From Lysobacter capsici (lineage in GTDB: Bacteria; Pseudomonadota; Gammaproteobacteria; Xanthomonadales; Xanthomonadaceae), in contig NZ_CP094357.1 of the NCBI RefSeq assembly GCF_014779555.2, positions 2,480,001-2,544,000 on the forward strand: a stretch of DNA of 64,000 nucleotides. The letters are read 5' to 3'. The notes under the pieces were generated by a model. The model had not been told where the DNA came from. It did no database searches and was given only the letters and a program-made list of their open reading frames with translations. A program made the position numbers and the translations under genes. How positions within the stretch are numbered: position 1 is the stretch's first letter; each line of letters opens with the position of its first letter. Below, in pieces: positions 57,428 to 64,000 of the stretch.

Positions 57428-57642
57428 GGTGCGTTCCTTGGCAGAAGACAGAGTGGGTGGCGTAGGCGCGGCATGGGCCGCCGCCGTGGTCGGGTATTTC
57501 GCCCGGTCACCGTGGGCGATGGACGAGGGCAGGTGTTTCAATGCGCGCGAAATCCAATGACGACGCATGAGGCGATCCTTTGCAGAGCGTGGCTGTTGCG
57601 GGAAACCATTCGCGGTGCAGTCGATTAGTCCGAGGCGGCGGT

Positions 57643-58545
57643 TCACGCCGGGCCCACGGTGGCGATAGCACGCGTTCCGGGCATCGCGCCCGCTCCAAGC
57701 ATCGCCGGAATCCGTTCGAGCACGCCGCCTGCGTAGTCGCGCTGGAACGGCAGATCGCTGCGATGCGCGTAGCCGATGTAACAGTCGCAGCGCGCGTTCG
57801 GACAGGCGCGCGCGCGCAGGTGCGCGGCGAAGCTGCCGTCGTAAAGATTGCCCAGCGGCGCGGCGACGAAATGGCAGCGGCGCACGTCGCCGTCGCCGTT
57901 GACCGAGATCACGCTCTCGCCGGTGAGGCAAGGCGCGCCGAGGCTCGGGGAGGGCTCGAGGTTGTAGCGGAAATGCGGGTCGATCGCCTGCAGCCGTTCG
58001 ATCTGGGCGTCGTCGTAATAATCCGCCGGCCGTTGGTCGTAAGCGTTGAGCCACAGCGGCGTGGTGGCGGGCAGTTGCGCGCGCAGGGCCTCGATTTCGT
58101 CGAGGTGTTCGTGCATCGCGACCATGCCCACGCTGTGACGCACGCCGCGCCGGTCGAGTTCGCGGCAGCGCGCGACGAACGCGTCGCGGCTGACCTGGCT
58201 GGGGTGATAGGTGCACCACAGCGCGAGCTTGTCGCGATCGACCTCGTCGAGCCAGCGCATGCCCACGCACAGATTGGTCTGGATCGCGACCCGGCGCAGA
58301 TGCGGCAGGTGGCTCAGGCGCGCGATCGCGTCGCGGTAGTGACGGCGCACTAGGCCTTCGCCCCAGGGCGTGAACAGGATCGACAGCGGCATGCTCTGCG
58401 CCGCGGTCCAATCGACGAAACGCGCCAGGTCGGCGGCGTCGCGGCGCAAGGCCGCGCGGCTGTCGTAGGTTTTCGCGAACGGGCAATAGCCGCAGTCGTA
58501 ATTGCAACTGCTCAGCCGGCCGCGATAGAGCACGGACAGATGCAT
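57643..58545 (-). CDS. STM4011 family radical SAM protein
   Basis: A 300-residue radical SAM enzyme. The 4Fe-4S cysteines are C14, C18 and C21 (CNYDCGYC). GLVRRHYRDAIARL and VAIQTNLCVGM belong to the barrel. The C-terminal part carries five further cysteines (206, 224, 248, 253 and 255, including RRCHF and CPNARCDCYIGY), resembling a SPASM/twitch auxiliary cluster domain, which is typical of peptide-modifying radical SAM enzymes. It is the last gene of the five-gene operon. The family name is from memory of NCBI models; no activity has been established to my knowledge. Confidence 0.88.
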   Translation of the reverse strand: MHLSVLYRGRLSSCNYDCGYCPFAKTYDSRAALRRDAADLARFVDWTAAQSMPLSILFTPWGEGLVRRHYRDAIARLSHLPHLRRVAIQTNLCVGMRWLDEVDRDKLALWCTYHPSQVSRDAFVARCRELDRRGVRHSVGMVAMHEHLDEIEALRAQLPATTPLWLNAYDQRPADYYDDAQIERLQAIDPHFRYNLEPSPSLGAPCLTGESVISVNGDGDVRRCHFVAAPLGNLYDGSFAAHLRARACPNARCDCYIGYAHRSDLPFQRDYAGGVLERIPAMLGAGAMPGTRAIATVGPA

Positions 58546-58547
58546 GC

Positions 58548-59969
58548 TCAGCCCAGCCGGTAGTCGCGCATGCGTTGCGCGATCGCGGCCGAGGTCAGCC
58601 ACGGGCCGAGGGTGTCGGCGCGCGCGAGGCCTTCGTCGTTGAGCGCCAGCAGCGCGCCGTCGTCGTCGGCCAGGCCGAGTTCGATCAGGTCGCGCAGCTG
58701 CGGCAAGTCGTCGAGGCAGTCGGCGCCGAAGCGTTCGCGGTAGCCGGCGTGCTCCAGCCCGGGCCGGATCAGCAGCGACTGGATCACGTAGCGGCGGCGC
58801 TGTTCGTCGGCGTCGAGTTCGATGCCGTAATCGGCGCAGGCGAACGAGGCTTCGTCGCGGGCGAGATAGTGATCGAGGATCTCGGCGACGCTGCGCCGGG
58901 CCACGCCGTATTCGCTGGAGTAGTGCACCCGGCCGGTGTACGAGCGCGCGCCGCAGCCGATGCCGACCATGCCGTCGCTCTGGCAGCAGTACACCGGCGC
59001 GGCCAGGTCGGGCGCGTGCGGCGCGCGGAACATGCGCATCGACACCTGGGTGTAGCCGGCCTGCAGCAGGCGGTCGCGTCCGGCCTGGTACAACGCGAGG
59101 CGTTCGTCGAGCGGTTCGGGTTGCAGCACGAAGCCGGTTTTTCCACCGTTCTTGGCCTCGATCCGGCCCAGCCCGGTCAGCGGCCGCACGTACAGCGGAT
59201 ACAGGTACAACTCTTCGGGCGCATGGCTCAGCGCGCTGTCGATCGAAGCCAGGAAACTGGCGACGGTCTGCCCGGCGATGCCGTAGATCAGGTCGAGATT
59301 GAGCGTGGGGAAGCCGGCTTCGCGGATAGCGCCGATCGCGCTTTCGACCACCTCGCGTTGCTGCGGCCGCACCAGCGCGCGCACCTCGGCTTCGCTGAAA
59401 CTCTGGATGCCCATGCTGACCCGGTCGATTCCGGCGTCGCGGCATACGCGCAGTTTTTCGGCATCGACGGTTTCCGGCGACACCTCGATCCCGGCCGGGG
59501 TGGCGCGCAGGTCGATGTTGGCGTGGCGTTCGACCATCGCGAACACTTGGCGCAGTTGCTCGGCGTCCAGATACGTCGGGGTGCCGCCGCCCAGGGCGAA
59601 GCGCACGAAGCGGTGTTCGCCCAATGCCGCGGCGGTCGCGCGCAATTGATGTTCCATCTGCTGCAGATAGCGTTCGACCTTGGCCGGGTCGGGTCGCGCC
59701 AGCGCGAACAGATTGCAGAAGCCGCAGCGGTACGAACAAAACGGCACGTGCAGGTACAGGAACAAGGCGTCGCGGCGTTCGCCGGCCCACAGCTGCGACA
59801 GCGGCCGCGGCGGTTCGATCGGCCGGTAGGCGGTCTTGTGCGGGTAGGAATACGAATACGCCTGATACGGCGGCAGGCGCAGCAGGTCGGCCAGTCGCGG
59901 CGTGGGATCGCTCGCGTGACTGGCTACGGCGCTCGCGGAGACAGCGGTGTTCATCGGGGCGGCGCTCAC
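58548..59969 (-). CDS. STM4012 family radical SAM protein (HemN-like)
   Basis: A 473-residue radical SAM protein of the coproporphyrinogen oxidase (HemN) group. The cluster cysteines are C78, C82 and C85 in VPFCSYRCGFCN, followed by FALGGGTPTYLDAEQL and VSMGIQSFSEAEV, all HemN-like. A C-terminal HemN-type domain (YVIQSLLIRPGLE) is present. HemN relatives include methyltransferases and heme chaperones, so it need not act on porphyrins. The GTG at 59969 overlaps the STM4013-type stop (GTGA); ATG 59954 is an alternative. It ends 2 nt before the STM4011-type gene. Confidence 0.9.
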   Translation of the reverse strand: MSAAPMNTAVSASAVASHASDPTPRLADLLRLPPYQAYSYSYPHKTAYRPIEPPRPLSQLWAGERRDALFLYLHVPFCSYRCGFCNLFALARPDPAKVERYLQQMEHQLRATAAALGEHRFVRFALGGGTPTYLDAEQLRQVFAMVERHANIDLRATPAGIEVSPETVDAEKLRVCRDAGIDRVSMGIQSFSEAEVRALVRPQQREVVESAIGAIREAGFPTLNLDLIYGIAGQTVASFLASIDSALSHAPEELYLYPLYVRPLTGLGRIEAKNGGKTGFVLQPEPLDERLALYQAGRDRLLQAGYTQVSMRMFRAPHAPDLAAPVYCCQSDGMVGIGCGARSYTGRVHYSSEYGVARRSVAEILDHYLARDEASFACADYGIELDADEQRRRYVIQSLLIRPGLEHAGYRERFGADCLDDLPQLRDLIELGLADDDGALLALNDEGLARADTLGPWLTSAAIAQRMRDYRLG

Positions 59970-60787
59970 GGTGAAATCAGGAAGTGCGCGTACGGCACGG
60001 TCATCACGACATCATGCGCCAGGCGGTGGCCGTGGTAGCCGTCCTCGCCGTAGGCGGTGCCGTGGTCGGAGCAGACGATCGCGAAGGCGCGGCCGCGTCC
60101 GCGCAAGGCGGCGAACAGCGGCGCGAGCGCGGCGTCGACGTAACGCAATGCGGCGCAATGGCTGTCAAGGCTGTCGTGGTCGGCGCCGGCCAGGTAATGC
60201 CGATTGGGCTGGTGCAGGGCCGAGACGTTGATGAAAACGAAACTTCGCCGCTCGCGCAGTTCGGCGCTGCGCAGCCGTTCGCAGGCGAGCGCGACCTGGC
60301 GTTGGGTCGAGTCCGCCGCGGTGACGCCGAACTCCGGCTGCCAATGGCTTTCGTCGAACAGATTCGGGAATTGCGAACCCAGCGGGTTGCGCTTGTTGAA
60401 GAAGCCGACCCCGCCGATGCAGATGGTGTGATAACCCGCGTCGCGCAGGCCCGAGACGATGTCGGCGCGATCGCGGAACACATAGGTGCCCGGCGCGGTG
60501 GTTTCGCTGCCTTCGAAGTCGAGCGCGAACAACCGCGGATGCGGACCCGGTCGCGCCGGCGTGGGCAGGAAACCGGCGAAGAACGCGGCGTGCGCGGCAT
60601 AGGTGAAGCTGCCCGGCGTATGCCGGCGTTCCCAGCCGCTGGCCGGAAGATACGCGCTCAGCACCGGCAACTCGCCGCGTTCGAAGCAACGCTGGGCGGC
60701 ATCGAAACGCAGGGTGTCGAGGGTGATCAGCAACAGGTCGTGATCGCCGACGATGCCGCGCATGTCTGGATGATCGTGCTCAGACAT
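59966..60787 (-). CDS. STM4013/SEN3800 family hydrolase (alkaline phosphatase superfamily)
   Basis: A 273-residue protein with an alkaline-phosphatase/sulfatase-like fold. The metal and nucleophile region is LLLITLDTLRFDAAQ with Thr25 in the nucleophile position; it lacks the C/S-x-P-x-R formylglycine site of true sulfatases, so a phospho-transfer role is more likely. The C-terminal metal motif CSDHGTAYGEDGYHGH (Asp241, His242, His252, His254) is complete. No signal peptide, so cytoplasmic. Overlaps STM4014-type by 8 nt and STM4012-type by 4 nt. Confidence 0.88.
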   Translation of the reverse strand: MSEHDHPDMRGIVGDHDLLLITLDTLRFDAAQRCFERGELPVLSAYLPASGWERRHTPGSFTYAAHAAFFAGFLPTPARPGPHPRLFALDFEGSETTAPGTYVFRDRADIVSGLRDAGYHTICIGGVGFFNKRNPLGSQFPNLFDESHWQPEFGVTAADSTQRQVALACERLRSAELRERRSFVFINVSALHQPNRHYLAGADHDSLDSHCAALRYVDAALAPLFAALRGRGRAFAIVCSDHGTAYGEDGYHGHRLAHDVVMTVPYAHFLISP

Positions 60788-61916
60788 GGGCGAACTCCAG
60801 CGCGGGTTGCGGACTGGGCCGCGTCTGCAACTGGGCTTGATCCTGGTAAGGCGTGCGGCCTTGCCAGTGCAGGTTGAGCAGCAGATCGCCGAAGGCGTTG
60901 GCTTCCAGCACCCAACTGCGGCCGTCGCGCACGATCAGGTCGAAGCCGATCATGCGGCTGCGCGCGAACGCCTGCGCGGCGTGTTCGGTCGCGGTTTCCA
61001 GGGTGTGCATGGCCTCGTGGTCGAGCCATTGCTCGGGCGCGAAGCGGCGGTTGCCCAGGTGCAGATTGGTCAAGGGGCTGCGGCTGGCGCGTGCGATGCG
61101 CTGGCGCGCTTGGCCGTCGAGCGCGATCACGCGCAGGTCGTAATGACCGCCGGCCGCGTCGGGTGCGCGCGGTTTGGCGATCCAGCGTTCGAGGTAGGCG
61201 CCTTGCGCGGCCACCGCGTCGATCAACGCGGCGATCTGCCTGCTGTCGTTGCAGCGGCGCGGACGCAGCGAATTGAATACGCGCAGGCGACCGGCCTGTT
61301 CGACCGGTTCGGCCGAGCCGTACAGCGCCTCGCGGCCTTGTCGATTGCGCCGGTAGGCCAGCACGCCCGCGCCCGAGGAGCCGTAACGCGCCTTGATGAA
61401 GACCTGGCTGCAGGCGTGTTCGCGCAGACGTTCGCGCAAGTCGTCGTAGCCGTCGATCGCGCCGAACAGCGGTGGGATCGCGACGGAATGAGCCTGAAAG
61501 CGCTGCTGGCAGGCGAGTTTGTCGCTCATGCCGGCGATGTCGTCGGGCGGATTGAGGTAGTGCGCATCGGCCGGCAGCCGTTGCAGCAGTTCGGAAAAAC
61601 CGGCATACCAATAGTGCTGATGGGCCAGCTCGCCGTGTTCGAGTTCATGCGGCCTCGGCCCGGGTTCGCCGAGCCGACGCCAGCCGCGCTCGATCAGCGC
61701 GGCGTGCAGGGCCGGGGCTTCGCCCGGCGATTCGATCTTGACCAGCGCTTGCGGTGCGCGCGCGATCGCCTCGAGCGCGCGCGCCGGTTCGTCGAGCAAG
61801 CTCGCGTAGTCGACGACCTGCGCGTCGGCCAGGCCACGCGCGCGCAACGCCTGCTGCAGGCCGTCGATCCGGCGGCTGCCGCGCGGACCGATCAGCAGCC
61901 AGGGCGTGGCGGGCAT
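60780..61916 (-). CDS. STM4014 family protein (ATP-grasp-like)
   Basis: A 378-residue protein with ATP-grasp features: after an N-terminal pre-ATP domain, QVFIKARYGSSGAGVLAYRR (Lys175) resembles the ATP-binding loop, and FDLIVRDGRSWVLEANAFGDLL near residue 325 resembles the metal-binding Glu/Asn of the ATP-grasp core, as in RimK-type ligases. ATP-grasp enzymes join a carboxylate to an amine through an acyl-phosphate. The substrate is unknown. It follows the leucine-rich gene by 3 nt and overlaps the hydrolase gene. Confidence 0.85.
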   Translation of the reverse strand: MPATPWLLIGPRGSRRIDGLQQALRARGLADAQVVDYASLLDEPARALEAIARAPQALVKIESPGEAPALHAALIERGWRRLGEPGPRPHELEHGELAHQHYWYAGFSELLQRLPADAHYLNPPDDIAGMSDKLACQQRFQAHSVAIPPLFGAIDGYDDLRERLREHACSQVFIKARYGSSGAGVLAYRRNRQGREALYGSAEPVEQAGRLRVFNSLRPRRCNDSRQIAALIDAVAAQGAYLERWIAKPRAPDAAGGHYDLRVIALDGQARQRIARASRSPLTNLHLGNRRFAPEQWLDHEAMHTLETATEHAAQAFARSRMIGFDLIVRDGRSWVLEANAFGDLLLNLHWQGRTPYQDQAQLQTRPSPQPALEFAHV

Positions 61917-61919
61917 GAA

Positions 61920-62834
61920 CTACTCGGAAACCGCCACGTAGCGGTCGCCGTCGTCGTCGGGTTCTTCGGGGTCGTCGAGCACCACCGCGCAGGGCAGGGC
62001 CAGCAGCTGCTGCTGCCATGCCGGCGAGATGTAGTGATGGCTCAGATCGATGCGCTCGATCGTGCCCAGGTTCGGGCTTTCGGCCAGCGCCTGCGCGCCG
62101 ATGTCGCCGATGGTGCCCAGCGACAGGTCGAGCGTGCGCAGGCTTCCCAGCCAGGGTTGTTGGGCCAGCCACACCGCCAGTTCGTCGCTGATTTCCGAGT
62201 CGCGCAGACCCAGGTAACGCAGGCGCTCGGGGCCGATCTGCGCGAGCAGACGCTGGTAGGTCTCAAGGCCGCCGTCGAAACCGTAGTTGTCGCTGCCCAG
62301 CCACAGTTCCAGATGATTCAGCGCCGGCAGGGTCGAGGCCGCGATGGCCTCGACGATCGTCTTGGGCAGGCCGCCGCATTCGATCGCCAATTCTTCCAGC
62401 GCGTCGTGCTGGAACGCCTGCAGCTCCAGGTCGCTCGAGCCGCGGATGCGCAGCGACTGCAGTTGCGGGAACGCGGCCAGCAGCGGGTTGTACGAGGTCT
62501 GGATGATCCAGGAGATCTCGCAGTCCTCATAGGTCATGTCGCCGACGAACAGCGCCTTGAGCGCGGGCAGTTTGTCGCGGTATTCGATCAGCGCGTCGAG
62601 ATAGCCCTGCGGGCTTTGCTCCTGCGCTTCGCTCCACGCGCCGATGATCAGCGCTTCCAGGGTGGACGGATCGACCTGGGCCAGGAAACTGTCGAGCAAG
62701 TCGCGCTGGCTTTCGGCGCTGTCGTAATCCTGGGTGAGGCGATACACCACATCGCCGCCGGCGGGCTTGTCGCCCATGCTGAAGTTGACGACGCGTTTGC
62801 CGCGGAAGATCTGCGAGTATTCGCCGATGGTCAC
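61920..62834 (-). CDS. STM4015 family leucine-rich repeat protein
   Basis: A 304-residue cytoplasmic protein; the C-terminal 200 residues are leucine-rich repeats (LRIRGSSDLELQAF, LNHLELWLGS, LRYLGLRDSEISDELAVWL, LRTLDLSLGTIGDIGAQAL). The N-terminal VTIGEYSQIFRGKRVVNFSMGDKP is typical of the family. I place the start at a GTG at 62834, preceded by AAGGAG, instead of the far upstream ATG at 63017, whose extra codons read through an inverted repeat. LRR proteins usually bind a partner protein, so it may dock the substrate or assemble the complex. First gene of the operon. Confidence 0.85.
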   Translation of the reverse strand: MTIGEYSQIFRGKRVVNFSMGDKPAGGDVVYRLTQDYDSAESQRDLLDSFLAQVDPSTLEALIIGAWSEAQEQSPQGYLDALIEYRDKLPALKALFVGDMTYEDCEISWIIQTSYNPLLAAFPQLQSLRIRGSSDLELQAFQHDALEELAIECGGLPKTIVEAIAASTLPALNHLELWLGSDNYGFDGGLETYQRLLAQIGPERLRYLGLRDSEISDELAVWLAQQPWLGSLRTLDLSLGTIGDIGAQALAESPNLGTIERIDLSHHYISPAWQQQLLALPCAVVLDDPEEPDDDGDRYVAVSE

Positions 62835-62959
62835 GTAGGGCTCCTTGCCTGAACTGCCGAAGAAGGCGCCAGCATAACCAAGGTCGGGTGTCGGGCGTAA
62901 GCGCGGGCCGATGCGGCCGCGGGATTTTTCTCCGGCAGGCGCAAAGCGCAAAGTTTTTC

Positions 62960-63050
62960 GTAGGTGGGGCTTGAGCCCCGACGCCGCTCTCTCAGATCGC
63001 CGCGGGCTAAGCAGCATCTGATTGAACAGCGTCGGGGCTCAAACCCCAAC
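62960..63050. repeat. Inverted repeat GGGGCTTGAGCCCCGACGC upstream of the STM4015-type gene
   Basis: Arms 62960-62984 and 63029-63050 are nearly perfect complements (GGGGCTTGAGCCCCGACGC versus GGGGTTTGAGCCCCGACGC) with 44 bp between them. It lies between the permease stop and the operon start, and could terminate the permease transcript. Confidence 0.8.
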
Positions 63051-63082
63051 AGCACAAACCCGGACGGCTACGCGGCAGCCGG

Positions 63083-64000
63083 TCAGACCAACCCGGTCGC
63101 GTAGAACACGCCGATCACCACGAACACCGCCGCGGTCTTGATCAGGGTGATCGCGAACACGTCCTTGTAGGCCTGGCGATGGCTCAGCCCGGTCACCGCC
63201 AGCAAGGTGATCACCGCGCCGTTGTGCGGCAGGGTGTCCATGCCGCCCGACGCCATCGCGGCGACGCGGTGCAGCACTTCCATCGGGATGCCGGCGGCGT
63301 TGGCGTTGGCGATGAAGGTGTCGGCCATCGCCGCCAGGGCGATGCTCATGCCGCCGGAGGCCGAACCGGTGATGCCGGCCAGCGCGGTCACCGTGACCGC
63401 TTCGTTGACCAGCGGGTTGGGAATCGCGCCGAGCGCGTTGGCGACCACCAGGAACCCCGGCAGCGCCGCGATCACCGCGCCGAAACCGTACTCGCTGGCA
63501 GTGTTCATCGCCGCCAGCAGCGCGCCGCCGATCGCCGCCTTGCTGCCTTCGGCGAAGCGGGTCATGACCGGTTTCCAGGCGAACACGATCACCGCGGCGA
63601 TACCGATCAGCAAGGCGCCCTCGACCGCCCAGATCGCGGCTATCTTGGACACGTCCTGCACCACCGGCGCGGCGTCGCCGATCACCGCCGGATCGAAGCT
63701 GTGCTGTTTGCCGTAGGCCTGCGGCAGCCACACGCTGAAGCATTTGTTGGCCACGCCGACCAGCACCAGCGGCAGGATCGCCAGCAAGGGATGGGCGAGC
63801 TTGCCGCCTTCGAACGGCGCCGGTTCGTTGAGCAGATTCTCGCCGTAGCCTTCGCCGGCCTTGAGCGCCGCGCGCCGCCGCCAGTTCAAGTACGACAGGC
63901 CGACGATCAGGATGAACACGCCGCCGATCACGCCCAGCCACGGCGCGGCCCAGGTGTCGGTGCCGAAGAACGAGGTCGGGATGATGTTCTGGATCTGCGG
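63083..64000 (-). CDS. GntP family permease, truncated by the window edge
   Basis: The last 305 or so residues of a gluconate/proton symporter-family transporter; the N-terminus lies beyond the window. Visible are six or more membrane helices and GntP hallmarks: NTASEYGFGAVIAALPGF, PNPLVNEAVTVTALAGITGSASGGMSIAL and GGMDTLPHNGAVITLLAVTGLSHRQAY. The frame is open to the window end, so an internal GTG at 63931 is not the start. Members carry gluconate, 3-hydroxybutyrate or related hydroxy acids. Substrate unknown. Confidence 0.9.
   Translation of the reverse strand, partial: PQIQNIIPTSFFGTDTWAAPWLGVIGGVFILIVGLSYLNWRRRAALKAGEGYGENLLNEPAPFEGGKLAHPLLAILPLVLVGVANKCFSVWLPQAYGKQHSFDPAVIGDAAPVVQDVSKIAAIWAVEGALLIGIAAVIVFAWKPVMTRFAEGSKAAIGGALLAAMNTASEYGFGAVIAALPGFLVVANALGAIPNPLVNEAVTVTALAGITGSASGGMSIALAAMADTFIANANAAGIPMEVLHRVAAMASGGMDTLPHNGAVITLLAVTGLSHRQAYKDVFAITLIKTAAVFVVIGVFYATGLV

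Noticed and set aside
58548-59969. Annotation as oxygen-independent coproporphyrinogen III oxidase HemN
   Set aside because: Motifs are HemN-like, but the operon context and family point to the STM4012 group; a role in heme synthesis is not supported by neighbours.
62835-63017. 61-residue N-terminal extension of the STM4015-type protein from ATG 63017
   Set aside because: The extension reads through part of an inverted repeat and is basic, low-complexity sequence; the GTG at 62834 has a good AAGGAG site and the family N-terminus.

Overview
The window is one stretch of a GC-rich gammaproteobacterial chromosome. Gene orders such as cmk-rpsA-ihfB-lapA-lapB, rlmN-pilF-rodZ and guaB-guaA, the aguA/aguB agmatine pathway and the intergenic repeat families all point to the Xanthomonadaceae/Lysobacteraceae, most likely Lysobacter. 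This assignment is inference from gene order and protein features; no 16S rRNA gene is present. Most of the window is core genome, with accessory material near 41-43 kb, at 49.4 kb and at 57-63 kb.

Layout. 0-3.6 kb: a truncated acetyltransferase, the agmatine-to-putrescine genes aguB and aguA, a lipoprotein, a small exported protein and a zinc-less bL36 gene, all on the minus strand. 3.9-12.7 kb: cmk, rpsA, ihfB, lapA, lapB, then surface-polysaccharide genes (a polyprenyl-phosphate sugar-1-P transferase, a WbpM/CapD-type dehydratase and galU). 12.8-16.3 kb: small membrane or exported proteins, an amino-acid-oxidase-like flavoprotein overlapping a CsaA-like tRNA-binding protein, and a membrane methyltransferase-like protein. 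16.4-21.1 kb: a beta-oxidation set (TetR regulator, FadN-type bifunctional enzyme, thiolase) with a perfect 18-bp palindrome ahead of the regulator. 21.4-28.6 kb: ndk, rlmN, pilF, rodZ, a YfgM-like gene, bamB and der. 29-32.2 kb: molybdenum cofactor genes mobA, moeA and a rhodanese-MoeB fusion. 32.3-40.9 kb: ridA, a lipase-like hydrolase, DUF2272 and DUF1244 proteins, folD, guaB, a small membrane protein and guaA.

41-43 kb holds two near-identical tandem copies of a gene for a tiny secreted six-cysteine peptide, plus a third small exported protein. 42.8-49.4 kb: a TetR/DUF1993 divergent pair, tadA, a Cache-HAMP receptor lacking an output domain together with a partner protein, a duplicated DUF2721 pair and orn. 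At 49.4 kb lies a low-GC gene whose product has scattered protein-kinase-like motifs. 49.9-55.3 kb: an MscS channel, the divergent ppsA/ppsR pair, a DUF1249 gene and tRNA-Ala(GGC) with tRNA-Glu(TTC).

57.6-62.8 kb carries the most interesting locus: a tightly packed five-gene operon matching the uncharacterised STM4011-STM4015 families (two radical SAM enzymes, an alkaline-phosphatase-superfamily hydrolase, an ATP-grasp-like protein and a leucine-rich-repeat protein). The chemistry suggests a peptide-modifying or small-molecule pathway with no described function. The window ends inside a GntP-type permease. Intergenic DNA carries at least six families of inverted-repeat elements, several of them built as facing pairs 50-330 bp apart between genes.
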